A DNA stretch of 64,000 bases. Origin: Haemophilus sp. Its GTDB lineage: Bacteria > Pseudomonadota > Gammaproteobacteria > Enterobacterales > Pasteurellaceae. Positions 33,801-42,615 of this stretch are shown here, one piece after another. The stretch's first letter is position 1. Every line of letters begins with the position of its first letter. The stretch lies in assembly GCA_019423025.1 (NCBI GenBank), contig JAHZCD010000002.1, positions 130,615 through 194,614 of the forward strand, read 5' to 3'. A model generated the notes under the pieces. The model searched no databases. It saw only the letters and a program-made list of their open reading frames with translations, and was not told the DNA's origin. A program made the position numbers and the translations under genes.

Positions 33801-33809
33801 ATTATAGCA
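33801..33809 (-). promoter_or_regulatory. extended -10 promoter of gloA
   Basis: On the minus strand TGCTATAAT is an extended -10 with a perfect hexamer, about 35 nt before the gloA ATG. No good -35 is present, as is common for extended -10 promoters. Confidence 0.6.
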
Positions 33810-34000
33810 TAGAAATTTTTAAATAGACTTAGAACGTAATTTGTTCCAGAAATTGGTGCTGTTGAATGATGTAAATGAACTAATCATTTGAAGTGATCGG
33901 AGCTCTGTTTTGTATTCGGTTTTGGTAATCTGTTTTTTGTTGTAATGGTCTAGCTATTGCAACGATATGACAAGTTATAAATTATTATAGGAGAACAAAG

Positions 34001-35329
34001 ATGTTTTCATTCTTAAAAGCATCTCCTCCAGCACCAAGAATTGAAAGTTCTAGAACAGATGCCGAGTATAAAAAATTACGTTGGCAGGTGTTTGCTGGAG
34101 TATTTATCGGGTATGCGGCTTATTATCTTATCCGCAAAAACTTTTCTTTAGCCATTCCTTATCTTATTGATGAATATGGCTTTACTAAAGCTGATTTAGG
34201 TACAGTTGGGGTAGCGTTATCACTGGCTTACGGTTTTAGTAAGTTCATTATGGGGAATATTTCTGACCGAAGTAATCCTAAATATTTTATTACCATTGGT
34301 TTATTAGGTTCAGCATTAGTGAGCTTAATTTTCGGTTTAGTGCCAGGCGTACTATCCTCTATTCCATTGATGATTGTGTTAGCTGCATTAAATGGCTGGT
34401 TCCAAGGAATGGGATACCCGCCAGGTGCAAAAACAATGACCAACTGGTTCTCAGTTTCTGAACGTGGTGTGTGGTGGAGCTGGTGGAACGTATCACATAA
34501 CTTAGGTGGTGGTTTAATCGGCCCATTAGCGCTCCTCGGTTTATCGATTTTCGGCGTATGGCAATCTTTATTCTATTTACCCGCCTTAATCGCCATTGTA
34601 TTAGCATTCATTATGTTCTATTTAATGCGCGATACACCTGAGTCTCAAGGATTACCGCCGGTAGATGAATGGAAAGGTGAAAAAATCGTAGAGAAAGTTG
34701 AATCAGCTCACACGCTTTCTTCTAAAGATATTTTTATGAAATACATCATTAATAATAAGTTTTTATGGGCGATTGCACTTGCGAACGTATTTGTGTATTT
34801 CATTCGTTACGGCATTATTGACTGGGCACCAACGTATCTAAAAGAAGTGAAACATTTCTCTGTAGATAAACAAAGTTGGGCGTATTTCCTTTACGAATAT
34901 GCAGGTATCTTTGGTATGCTTGCTAGCGGTTATTTAAGTGATAAAGTGTTCAAAGGCCACCGTGCACCGCCGATGTTATTATTCCTAACCGGTGTATTAA
35001 TCGCGATTATTGTTTATTGGAAAAATCCAGAAGGAAATCCACTCGTAGATAATATTTGTCTTGTTGCTATCGGTTTCTTAATTTATGGTCCAGTAATGAT
35101 GATCGGGCTTCAAGCAGCAGACCTTGTGCCACGTGTTGCAACAGGTACAGCGACAGGTTTAACGGGGTTATTCGGTTACTTATTAGGTTCTGCGAGCGCA
35201 GGCTATGTGATGGGTAAACTGGTAGACTTATTTGGCTGGGACGGCGGTTTTTATGCCTTGATCGTTTCTTGCTTCTTAGGATTTGGTTTTATTGCCTTTA
35301 CCTTACTTCATAAGCCAAATGCGGCGTAA
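34001..35329 (+). CDS. glpT: glycerol-3-phosphate transporter
   Basis: Major facilitator antiporter that exchanges external glycerol-3-phosphate for phosphate. It has 442 residues and twelve membrane spans. It closely follows E. coli GlpT: RLRWQVFAGVFIGYAAYYLIRKNFSLAIPYL, AYGFSKFIMGNISDRSNPKYF, WFQGMGYPPGAKTM, and YGIIDWAPTYLKEVKHFSVDKQSWAYFLYEYAG. Substrate-binding Arg residues of both halves (YLIRKN and FIRYGI) are present. It is monocistronic, with AGGAGAAC before the ATG. The 230-nt region upstream, shared with divergent gloA, shows no clear CRP site. Confidence 0.93.
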   Translation: MFSFLKASPPAPRIESSRTDAEYKKLRWQVFAGVFIGYAAYYLIRKNFSLAIPYLIDEYGFTKADLGTVGVALSLAYGFSKFIMGNISDRSNPKYFITIGLLGSALVSLIFGLVPGVLSSIPLMIVLAALNGWFQGMGYPPGAKTMTNWFSVSERGVWWSWWNVSHNLGGGLIGPLALLGLSIFGVWQSLFYLPALIAIVLAFIMFYLMRDTPESQGLPPVDEWKGEKIVEKVESAHTLSSKDIFMKYIINNKFLWAIALANVFVYFIRYGIIDWAPTYLKEVKHFSVDKQSWAYFLYEYAGIFGMLASGYLSDKVFKGHRAPPMLLFLTGVLIAIIVYWKNPEGNPLVDNICLVAIGFLIYGPVMMIGLQAADLVPRVATGTATGLTGLFGYLLGSASAGYVMGKLVDLFGWDGGFYALIVSCFLGFGFIAFTLLHKPNAA

Positions 35330-35349
35330 TTAAGGTTAATTACATATAA

Positions 35350-35394
35350 AAAGTGCGGTCAAAAAACATGATGTTTTTGACCGCACTTTATTTT
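35350..35394. terminator. bidirectional terminator between glpT and cmoA, with uptake-sequence arms
   Basis: AAAGTGCGGTCAAAAA and TTTTTGACCGCACTTT pair over 16 bp (35350-35388) and a T-run follows. The arms are two inverted DNA uptake sequences. Confidence 0.9.
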
Positions 35395-35402
35395 TTCTCC
35401 GT

Positions 35403-36128
35403 TTATTTCACTGCAATCATTGACCCAAAATTAAAGCATTGGAACCATAATTCGATGTGTGAAAATCCGATGTTTTTTAACCGCTCTTTGTGGATGTTAA
35501 TCGAGTCAGTACGCATGACATTTTCAAGTGCGGTGCGTTTTTGGCTCACTTCAAGCTCACTGTAACCGTTAGCACGTTTGAATTGGTGGTGGAGATCAAT
35601 AAGCAACTCATTCACTTTTTCATCTTCAAAACGGAATTTTTCAGAGAGCACCAATACACCATTTGGGTTTAAACCTTGGTAGATTTTGGTGAGCAAGGCT
35701 ACACGATCTTCTGGTGGTAAAAATTGCAACGTGAAGTTGAGTACAACCATTGAGGCGTTCTTAATTTCAATTTGACGAATATCATCGCAAAGAATTTCTA
35801 CGGGTACATCACTATGATAAGCCGCAACGTGCTGACGGCAGCGTTCCACCATCGGCAAAGAATTATCGACACCGATAATTTTCACATTCGGTTGTTTAAT
35901 ATTACGGCGCATAGAAAGGGCAGCCGCACCGCGTGAACAGCCTAAGTCATAGACTTGGCTGTCAGCAGTCACAAAACGCTCAGCCAACATACCAATCGCC
36001 GTGATAATGTTGGAGTAGCCAGGAATCGAGCGTTGAATCATATCGGGGAAAACTTCCGCCACGCTTTCATCAAAAGTAAAATCGCCCAGTTTTTCGATCG
36101 GGGCGGCAAAAATTGTATCTTTCATCAT
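35403..36128 (-). CDS. cmoA: carboxy-S-adenosyl-L-methionine synthase
   Basis: Uses prephenate and SAM to make carboxy-SAM for wobble uridine (cmo5U34) modification of tRNA. It has 241 residues. Rossmann methyltransferase motifs are VYDLGCSRGAAALSMRR and IIGVDNSLPMVERCR, with VVLNFTLQFLPPEDR in motif IV. It ends in the terminator shared with glpT. The partner cmoB is not in the window. Here the modification would act on, among others, the tRNA-Val(TAC), tRNA-Ser(TGA) type acceptors. Confidence 0.96.
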   Translation of the reverse strand: MMKDTIFAAPIEKLGDFTFDESVAEVFPDMIQRSIPGYSNIITAIGMLAERFVTADSQVYDLGCSRGAAALSMRRNIKQPNVKIIGVDNSLPMVERCRQHVAAYHSDVPVEILCDDIRQIEIKNASMVVLNFTLQFLPPEDRVALLTKIYQGLNPNGVLVLSEKFRFEDEKVNELLIDLHHQFKRANGYSELEVSQKRTALENVMRTDSINIHKERLKNIGFSHIELWFQCFNFGSMIAVK

Positions 36129-36237
36129 GATTGAATTCTGTTGTTGTATTGAGAGGGCATTTATTTAGATAAAATGCAAAAAACTGCGGTCATTTTAGTG
36201 AAAGTTTTTAAAGGATCAAATAAATTTCGCTTTTCAA

Positions 36238-36266
36238 TTTAAAAGGCATGTCTTTTTCCGTATAAT
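36238..36266 (+). promoter_or_regulatory. promoter of aspS
   Basis: A perfect -10 TATAAT (36261-36266) with a weak -35 TTTAAA 17 nt upstream, 47 nt before the aspS start. Confidence 0.6.
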
Positions 36267-36312
36267 CAACGCGTTAATTATCCATTTTTAGAAAAATGAA
36301 AGGAATATAGAA

Positions 36313-38079
36313 ATGATGCGTACACATTATTGCGGTGCATTAAACCGCAACCATATTGGACAAGAAGTAACATTAAGCGGTTGGGTTCACCGTCGTCGCG
36401 ATTTAGGTGGTTTAATTTTTATTGATATTCGTGATCGTGATGGTGTCGTACAAGTTTGTTTTGACCCGAAATATCAAGAAGCGTTAACTGCAGCTTCAGG
36501 CTTACGTAATGAATTTTGTATTCAAATTAAAGGTGAAGTAATCGCGCGTCCGGACAATCAAATTAATAAAAATATGGCGACAGGCGAAGTAGAAGTATTG
36601 GCGAAAGAATTACGCATCTACAATGCCTCTGACGTTTTACCATTAGACTTCAACCAAAACAACACAGAAGAACAACGTTTAAAATATCGCTATTTAGATT
36701 TACGTCGTCCAGAAATGGCACAACGTTTGAAAACCCGTGCAAAAATCACCAGCTTTGTGCGTCGCTTTATGGATGATAATGGTTTCCTTGATATTGAAAC
36801 CCCAATGCTTACCAAAGCAACGCCAGAAGGTGCGCGTGACTATTTAGTGCCAAGTCGTGTACATAAAGGCAAATTCTATGCATTGCCACAATCACCACAG
36901 CTTTTCAAACAGCTTCTCATGATGTCTGGTTTTGATCGTTATTATCAAATTGTGAAATGTTTCCGAGATGAAGACTTACGTGCAGATCGTCAGCCTGAAT
37001 TTACTCAAATCGATGTGGAAACTTCTTTCTTAACTGCGCCAGAAGTACGTGAGATCATGGAACGCATGGTACACGGTTTATGGCAAAACATCATTGGTGT
37101 GGATTTAGGTAAATTCCCACAAATGACCTGGCAAGAAGCAATGACTCGTTTTGGTTCAGATAAACCAGATTTGCGTAACCCGCTTGAATTAGTCGATGTG
37201 GCAGATATCGTTAAAGATGTTGAATTTAAAGTATTTAATGAGCCTGCAAACAATCCAAACGGCCGTGTGGCAGTCATTCGTGTACCAAATGGTACTGAAA
37301 TCACTCGTAAACAAATTGATGAATATACACAATTTGTTGGTATTTACGGTGCAAAAGGTTTGGCTTGGGCGAAAGTAAATGACGTTAATGCTGGCCTTGA
37401 AGGCGTACAAAGCCCGATTGCGAAATTCTTAAATGAAGATGTGTGGAAAGCGTTAGCTGAACGTGTAAAAGCTCAAACTGGCGATATCTTATTCTTCGGT
37501 GCAGACAAATGGCAAACCACCACTGATGCAATGGGCGCGTTACGTTTGAAATTAGGTCGTGATCTTGGCTTAACTCGTTTAGACGAATGGCAACCGCTTT
37601 GGGTGATTGATTTCCCAATGTTTGAACGTGATGAAGAGGGTAATCTTGCTGCAATGCACCACCCATTCACTTCACCAAAAGATTTCAGCCCAGAGCAATT
37701 AGAAGCCGATCCAACAAGTGCGGTAGCAAATGCTTACGATATGGTGATCAACGGCTATGAAGTAGGTGGTGGTTCTGTGCGTATTTTCGATCCAAAAATG
37801 CAACAAACGGTATTCCGCATTCTTGGTATCAACGAACAAGAACAACGCGAAAAATTCGGTTTCTTGTTAGATGCATTAAAATTCGGTACACCGCCACATG
37901 CTGGTTTAGCATTTGGTTTAGACCGTTTAACCATGCTTTTAACAGGCACTGAAAATATCCGTGATGTGATTGCATTCCCGAAAACAACAGCCGCAGCTTG
38001 TTTAATGACTGAAGCGCCAAGTTTTGCGAATCCACAGGCATTAGCTGAGTTGAGTATTGCAGTGACTAAAGCTGAGTAG
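36313..38079 (+). CDS. aspS: aspartyl-tRNA synthetase
   Basis: Class II synthetase that charges tRNA-Asp. It has 588 residues. An OB-fold anticodon-binding domain (GWVHRRRDLGGLIFIDIRDRDG) leads into the catalytic domain with motif 2 (CFRDEDLRADRQPEFTQ) and motif 3 (GLAFGLDRLTMLL). The bacterial GAD insertion lies between. Two ATGs are adjacent; the first is kept because it matches the H. influenzae entry as I recall it. In E. coli aspS is followed directly by nudB-yebC-ruvC; here two extra genes are inserted. Confidence 0.98.
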   Translation: MMRTHYCGALNRNHIGQEVTLSGWVHRRRDLGGLIFIDIRDRDGVVQVCFDPKYQEALTAASGLRNEFCIQIKGEVIARPDNQINKNMATGEVEVLAKELRIYNASDVLPLDFNQNNTEEQRLKYRYLDLRRPEMAQRLKTRAKITSFVRRFMDDNGFLDIETPMLTKATPEGARDYLVPSRVHKGKFYALPQSPQLFKQLLMMSGFDRYYQIVKCFRDEDLRADRQPEFTQIDVETSFLTAPEVREIMERMVHGLWQNIIGVDLGKFPQMTWQEAMTRFGSDKPDLRNPLELVDVADIVKDVEFKVFNEPANNPNGRVAVIRVPNGTEITRKQIDEYTQFVGIYGAKGLAWAKVNDVNAGLEGVQSPIAKFLNEDVWKALAERVKAQTGDILFFGADKWQTTTDAMGALRLKLGRDLGLTRLDEWQPLWVIDFPMFERDEEGNLAAMHHPFTSPKDFSPEQLEADPTSAVANAYDMVINGYEVGGGSVRIFDPKMQQTVFRILGINEQEQREKFGFLLDALKFGTPPHAGLAFGLDRLTMLLTGTENIRDVIAFPKTTAAACLMTEAPSFANPQALAELSIAVTKAE

Positions 38080-38090
38080 TTTCTGTTTTT

Positions 38091-38122
38091 AAAATCGACC
38101 GTAGTTTTACGGTCGATTTTTT
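38091..38122 (+). terminator. terminator of aspS
   Basis: AAAATCGACCGTA (38091-38103) and TACGGTCGATTTT (38108-38120) form a 13-bp stem around a GTTT loop, then TT. Confidence 0.93.
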
Positions 38123-38159
38123 GGTTTATTAAGTTATAGGTGTTATTGCAAGGTATAAA

Positions 38160-38540
38160 ATGGAACGCCCAATATCTGTAAGTGTGATTGCTTGGTTATA
38201 CATACTGGGGGGAGCTAGTGATTGCTTTTCCCTACTTTTTTCATTATTTGAAGAAACATTTAGTTTAAGTTTCGATCAGATTTTGAGACTATACCTAATA
38301 AATTTTGTTCTGGGTGTATTAATTTTTCTTACAGGTATTAAATTGCTTGAAGGGCAAAATAGTGGTCGGATCTTATTTATAATATCAGCTCTTTTATATA
38401 TTGTGTGGAGCTGGATTAGCTACGGTCTTGACTCAACTTTATTTATTGGCTCAGTCGTTCGCTTAATTGTGTTTGGATTAATTCTCTATCGACCAAGTGT
38501 AAATAAATATTTTACTCAAACTTCAAAAGTGTCAGAGTAG
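38160..38540 (+). CDS. small four-span membrane protein of unknown function
   Basis: I do not recognise this gene. The product has 126 residues and four hydrophobic segments (about 8-28, 42-62, 70-88 and 95-112). Charged residues are few and the C-terminal tail is polar. ATG 38160 has AAGG 6 nt before it. It lies between the aspS terminator and a USS-pair terminator, so it is a separate unit, and no partner gene is suggested. Codon use looks somewhat less biased than in the neighbouring aspS, consistent with low expression or late acquisition. Confidence 0.75.
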   Translation: MERPISVSVIAWLYILGGASDCFSLLFSLFEETFSLSFDQILRLYLINFVLGVLIFLTGIKLLEGQNSGRILFIISALLYIVWSWISYGLDSTLFIGSVVRLIVFGLILYRPSVNKYFTQTSKVSE

Positions 38541-38862
38541 AGGGGACTTGTTTCTCATGACTATTCTAGTTTTTAGTATCTAGTATGAGCTAATACGATA
38601 TAAGTGCGGTCAAAAATTCAACTGATTTTGACCGCACTTTCTTTTTATTGAAAAAATTTTATTCACTTAAATACATCACTTTTTTGGTATGAATATGATG
38701 TGGTTTTATTTGTTTTGAAGTTATATCCTGAAATTTCAAAATAATTAGATTTTTACTCTTTTATTCTTCTTTAAATGGAACTTTATCTACTTTACTCAAG
38801 GATAAAATTCTATTATAAATAGGTCCTTTTTAATTTATGGTCAATTTATAAGAGAACATTTT
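38541..38862. other. intergenic region before the Nramp-like gene
   Basis: This is 322 nt. The left third holds the USS-pair terminator. The rest is very A+T-rich with no recognisable gene, tRNA or clear operator; candidate -10 sequences such as TATAAA near 38814 are not distinctive. It is the probable promoter region of the downstream transporter. Confidence 0.4.
38602..38647. terminator. terminator made of two uptake sequences
   Basis: AAGTGCGGTCAAAA (38602-38615) and TTTTGACCGCACTT (38626-38639) form a 14-bp stem, followed by TCTTTTT. Confidence 0.88.
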
Positions 38863-40131
38863 ATGAGTGAAGTTTCAACTCCAGTAGAAAAATCAACATG
38901 GGCGAGTAAATTCTCAGCCTTAGGTCCTGGCATCGTGATGGCATCGGCAGCTGTTGGTGGTTCGCATATTATTGCATCCACCCAAGCTGGAGCGATCTAC
39001 GGTTGGGAATTAGTGAGTATTGTTATTCTTGCTAACTTATTTAAATATCCTTTCTTCCGTTTCGGTGTTCAATATACCCTAGATACCGGTAATACGTTGT
39101 TAGAAGGTTACCGTCAAAAAGGGAAGTTCTACCTTTGGTTATTCCTTGCTTTAAACGTTTTTGCCACAGTAATTAATACTGCTGCAGTGGGATTATTAAC
39201 GGCAGCAATTTTAACCTTTATTACACCAATTCCACTTCCAATGCCAGTATTAAGCTCATTAGTGATTCTTGTGACAACCGGCATTTTATTGTTGGGTAAA
39301 TACCGTTTATTAGATAGTTTATCGAAAATCATCATGATTGCTTTAACGGTAACAACCGTGAGCGCTGTCGTGATTGCTTTTATGCGTAATGGTATCAATG
39401 GCGTAGCCGCACCTGATTTTGTAGCGCCTTCTCCATGGGAATTAAGTAAATTAGCCTTTTTAGTGGCCTTAATGGGCTGGATGCCTGCACCAATTGAAAT
39501 TTCTGCTGTTAACTCTATGTGGGTGGTGGCAAAACGTCGTCTAACGAAAGTATCTTATGAAGATGGTTTATTTGACTTCAATGTGGGTTATATTGGCACA
39601 GCAATTTTAGCTGTCGTATTCTTAGCGCTTGGCGCATTGGTACAATATGGTTCTCCTGAAACCGTAGAGATGGTTGGCGGAAAATATATCGCACAACTTA
39701 TCAATATGTATGCAAGTACTATCGGTGAATGGTCTCGCTTATTAATTGCAGTAATTGCGTTCATGTGTATGTTTGGTACAACAATTACAGTAATTGATGG
39801 TTACTCTCGAACCAATGTTGAATCTTTGCGTATCTTATTCGGTAAACAAGAAAGCTCTGTGAGAATTCTTAATATCGGTATGATTTTTGCGGCGTTATCT
39901 GGTTTAGCGATTATTTTCTACTTTAATAATGCAGTAGGCCCAATGCTGAAATTCGCGATGATTGCTTCATTTGTTTCTGCGCCAATCTTTGCTTGGTTGA
40001 ATTTATCCCTGACTAAGCACGCGAAACACAGTGTAAAAGGCGGCTTATTGTGGTTATCTCTTATCGGTTTATTCTACTTAACAGCCTTTGCAGGGTTATT
40101 TATCGCCCAACAAGCTGGCTGGTTAAACTAA
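38863..40131 (+). CDS. Nramp-family transporter with non-canonical metal-binding motifs
   Basis: Polytopic inner membrane protein with 422 residues and about eleven spans. It belongs to the Nramp/APC fold by overall pattern (GPGIV start, IQAG-like STQAG, PxxISAVNS). Canonical Nramps carry DPGN in TM1 and MPH in TM6 as metal ligands. Here alignment by hand places GGSH at the DPGN position and MPA at MPH, so the Asp and Asn ligands are lost while the Met is kept. The substrate may therefore not be Mn2+/Fe2+. It stands alone between two USS-pair terminators. AGAG precedes the ATG. Confidence 0.85.
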   Translation: MSEVSTPVEKSTWASKFSALGPGIVMASAAVGGSHIIASTQAGAIYGWELVSIVILANLFKYPFFRFGVQYTLDTGNTLLEGYRQKGKFYLWLFLALNVFATVINTAAVGLLTAAILTFITPIPLPMPVLSSLVILVTTGILLLGKYRLLDSLSKIIMIALTVTTVSAVVIAFMRNGINGVAAPDFVAPSPWELSKLAFLVALMGWMPAPIEISAVNSMWVVAKRRLTKVSYEDGLFDFNVGYIGTAILAVVFLALGALVQYGSPETVEMVGGKYIAQLINMYASTIGEWSRLLIAVIAFMCMFGTTITVIDGYSRTNVESLRILFGKQESSVRILNIGMIFAALSGLAIIFYFNNAVGPMLKFAMIASFVSAPIFAWLNLSLTKHAKHSVKGGLLWLSLIGLFYLTAFAGLFIAQQAGWLN

Positions 40132-40143
40132 AATAATTAAGAT

Positions 40144-40182
40144 AATTACCGCACTTTAGTTTTAAAGTGCGGTAATTTTTTT
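40144..40182. terminator. terminator of the Nramp-like gene with uptake-sequence arms
   Basis: AATTACCGCACTTTA (40144-40158) and TAAAGTGCGGTAATT (40163-40177) form a perfect 15-bp stem around GTTT, then a T-run. Confidence 0.95.
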
Positions 40183-40232
40183 GAAAGTTTTTAGTAGAAA
40201 AGGTATGATGCTGCCCATCCTCAATTATGTAG

Positions 40233-40691
40233 ATGACGAGCTTGAAATATAAAAATAATCAATCGGTTCTCGTGGTAATTTATGCGGAAAGCACGCACCG
40301 TGTTCTTATGCTTCAGCGCCAAGATGATCCTAGCTTTTGGCAATCCGTCACGGGGACATTGGAAACTAACGAAACACCAAGAGAAACAGCAATTCGAGAA
40401 GTTTGGGAAGAAGTAGGATTAAAAATAGAAGAAAATTCGACCGCACTTTTTGATTGTAAAGAGAGTATAGAGTTTGAAATTTTCCCGCATTTCCGCTATA
40501 AATACGCACCGAATGTGACTCACTGTCATGAACATTGGTTTTTATTGGCAGTTGAGCAGGAATTTAAACCGATATTAAGTGAGCATTTGGCGTATCAATG
40601 GGTTTCACCAGAACATGCGATCCAAATGACGAAATCGCCGAATAATGCCGAGGCCATCAAAAAATATTTGATGAACGGCTTTCCTCTATAG
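40233..40691 (+). CDS. nudB: dihydroneopterin triphosphate diphosphatase
   Basis: Nudix hydrolase that removes pyrophosphate from dihydroneopterin triphosphate in folate synthesis. It has 152 residues. The Nudix box G-x5-E-x7-REVWEEVGL spans 41-63. ATG 40233 lacks a strong ribosome-binding site; a TTG three codons later is an alternative. It precedes yebC and ruvC as in E. coli, and this context supports nudB over other Nudix enzymes. Confidence 0.93.
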   Translation: MTSLKYKNNQSVLVVIYAESTHRVLMLQRQDDPSFWQSVTGTLETNETPRETAIREVWEEVGLKIEENSTALFDCKESIEFEIFPHFRYKYAPNVTHCHEHWFLLAVEQEFKPILSEHLAYQWVSPEHAIQMTKSPNNAEAIKKYLMNGFPL

Positions 40692-40740
40692 AAAAGAGGA
40701 TTTAATTTAAAAACGTTTTTAAGATAAGAAGGAAAACAAT

Positions 40741-41481
40741 ATGGCAGGCCATAGTAAGTGGGCAAATATTAAACACCGTAAAGCAGCACAAGATGCGCAA
40801 CGCGGTAAAATTTTTACAAAATTAATTCGTGAATTAGTAACTGCTGCAAAAATTGGTGGCGGTGATGTAAGTGCGAACCCGCGTTTACGTGCGGCAGTAG
40901 ATAAAGCCTTATCGAGCAACATGACTCGCGACACCATTAACCGTGCGATTGAACGCGGTGTGGGTGGTGGTGATGACACCAATATGGAAACAAGAATTTA
41001 CGAAGGTTATGGTCCGGGTGGAACTGCTGTGATGGTTGAGTGTCTAAGTGACAACGCAAACCGAACCATCTCACAGGTTCGCCCAAGTTTCACTAAATGT
41101 GGTGGTAACTTAGGGACTGAGGGTTCTGTGGGCTACTTATTCAGCAAAAAAGGCTTGATTTTAATTAGCCAAGGTGAAGAAGATGCGTTAATGGAGGCGG
41201 CAATTGAAGCCGGTGCGGATGATGTTCAACCACAAGATGATGGATCATTTGAAATCTATACTGCGTGGGAAGATTTAGGTTCTGTGCGCGATGCAATCGA
41301 AGCAGCAGGATTTAAAATTGATAACGCAGAAGTGACAATGATTCCATCAACAACAGTTGATCTTGATCTTGAAACTGCGCCTAAATTGTTGCGTTTAATT
41401 GACATGTTAGAAGACTGTGATGATGTACAAAACGTATATCATAACGGTGAAATTAGTGATGAAGTTGCAGCTCAGCTGTAA
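40741..41481 (+). CDS. yebC: YebC/PmpR family protein
   Basis: Conserved cytoplasmic protein, described in the family as a transcriptional regulator and more recently as a factor that relieves ribosome stalling at proline stretches (TACO1 family). It has 246 residues with the invariant start AGHSKWANIKHRKAAQDA and the GGN-L-GTEGSVGYLF segment. AAGGAAAA precedes the ATG. It is 17 nt upstream of a lipoprotein gene and near ruvCAB, as in most gammaproteobacteria. Confidence 0.96.
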   Translation: MAGHSKWANIKHRKAAQDAQRGKIFTKLIRELVTAAKIGGGDVSANPRLRAAVDKALSSNMTRDTINRAIERGVGGGDDTNMETRIYEGYGPGGTAVMVECLSDNANRTISQVRPSFTKCGGNLGTEGSVGYLFSKKGLILISQGEEDALMEAAIEAGADDVQPQDDGSFEIYTAWEDLGSVRDAIEAAGFKIDNAEVTMIPSTTVDLDLETAPKLLRLIDMLEDCDDVQNVYHNGEISDEVAAQL

Positions 41482-41498
41482 TTTTAAGGAGATTTAGA

Positions 41499-41933
41499 AT
41501 GAAATTAGCTAAAGTATTACCTGCAATGGCCGCTCTTGTTGTTTTATCAGCTTGTGCAAGCGATGCACCAAAAATGGAAAACAAAGCGGAACAAATGGCA
41601 ACCCCTACTGTAACGGATAAAACTGTAGTTTATACTTGTAACAAGAAAACGGTAACTGCAGTTTATCAATTTGAAAACCAAGAGCCAACAGCAGCAATGG
41701 TGATGGTGGGTAACAAAGTTATCGCGAAAGATTTTGCTCGTGATGCAGCTCAAAAAGACTTTACTTCATTTACTTCAGGCAAATATGTTTGGAACGTAGA
41801 CAGTGGTTTAACTTTAGATAAATTTGATTCTGTTGTGCCAGTAAATCTTTTAATTAAAGGCAAAAAAGCAGACAAAATTGTTGTGAAAAACTGTGATGTA
41901 GATGCAAAAGCAACTGCAAAAGCAAACCAATAA
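41499..41933 (+). CDS. small lipoprotein, possibly MliC-like
   Basis: The product has 144 residues. A signal peptide ends in the lipobox LSAC (Cys about 19), and the +2 residue is Ala, so outer membrane sorting is expected. The mature part holds VVYTCNKKTVTAVYQF and a C-terminal KNCDV, giving two Cys that could form a disulfide. The Y-x-C plus small beta-rich layout recalls the MliC/YdhA lysozyme-inhibitor fold, but the match is weak. It lies between yebC and a strong terminator, with AAGGAG before the ATG. Confidence 0.8.
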   Translation: MKLAKVLPAMAALVVLSACASDAPKMENKAEQMATPTVTDKTVVYTCNKKTVTAVYQFENQEPTAAMVMVGNKVIAKDFARDAAQKDFTSFTSGKYVWNVDSGLTLDKFDSVVPVNLLIKGKKADKIVVKNCDVDAKATAKANQ

Positions 41934-41943
41934 TTAACGCTAA

Positions 41944-41975
41944 AAACGGCCGGCATTGACCGGCCGTTTATTTTT
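41944..41975 (+). terminator. terminator of yebC-lipoprotein unit
   Basis: AAACGGCCGG (41944-41953) and CCGGCCGTTT (41960-41969) form a perfect 10-bp GC-rich stem, then ATTTTT. Confidence 0.95.
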
Positions 41976-41983
41976 GAGAGTTT

Positions 41984-42556
41984 ATGAGTATTATTTTAGG
42001 CATTGACCCAGGTTCTCGTGTAACGGGCTATGGTGTGATTAGACAAAATGGTCGACATTTAGAATATCTCGGCAGTGGAGCAATCCGCACGCAGGTAGAG
42101 GATTTACCTACACGATTAAAACGAATTTATGCTGGCGTGACCGAAATCATCACGCAATTTCAGCCCGATATGTTTGCTATTGAACAAGTGTTTATGGCTA
42201 AAAATGCGGATTCAGCTTTAAAACTCGGGCAAGCACGTGGTACGGCGATTGTGGCAGCCGTGAACCATGATTTACCGGTATTTGAATATGCCGCTCGTTT
42301 GGTGAAACAGACTGTCGTTGGGATTGGTTCTGCAGATAAAGTTCAAGTTCAAGACATGGTGACACGAATTTTGAAGCTTTCAGATAAACCACAAGCTGAT
42401 GCGGCAGATGCTTTAGCCATTGCGATCACTCATGCTCATACCATTCAACATTCCTTGCATATTGCAGGCTCGGTCAAAACCACAGAAACACACGAAAAAA
42501 TGACCGCACTTTTAAAAACAAGGTACAGTCGAGGTCGATTTAGATTAAAAATTTAA
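41984..42556 (+). CDS. ruvC: Holliday junction resolvase RuvC
   Basis: Dimeric endonuclease that resolves four-way junctions. It has 190 residues, a little longer than E. coli (173). The active-site acidic residues are visible: GIDPGSR (Asp7), AIEQVF (Glu about 67) and DAADALAIAITH (two Asp near 139-142). It is first of ruvC-ruvA-ruvB. The C-terminal extension (about 170-190) encodes an uptake sequence and a basic tail. Confidence 0.97.
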   Translation: MSIILGIDPGSRVTGYGVIRQNGRHLEYLGSGAIRTQVEDLPTRLKRIYAGVTEIITQFQPDMFAIEQVFMAKNADSALKLGQARGTAIVAAVNHDLPVFEYAARLVKQTVVGIGSADKVQVQDMVTRILKLSDKPQADAADALAIAITHAHTIQHSLHIAGSVKTTETHEKMTALLKTRYSRGRFRLKI

Positions 42557-42615
42557 CTGGATTAATATCCAGTTTTATTTTATTCTATGCAAAAAATTTT
42601 TTACATGGAAATCTT

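Noticed and set aside
33767..34000. CRP site upstream of glpT
   Set aside because: No TGTGA-N6-TCACA-like palindrome could be found by eye. AAGTGATCGGAGCTC is too weak a match.
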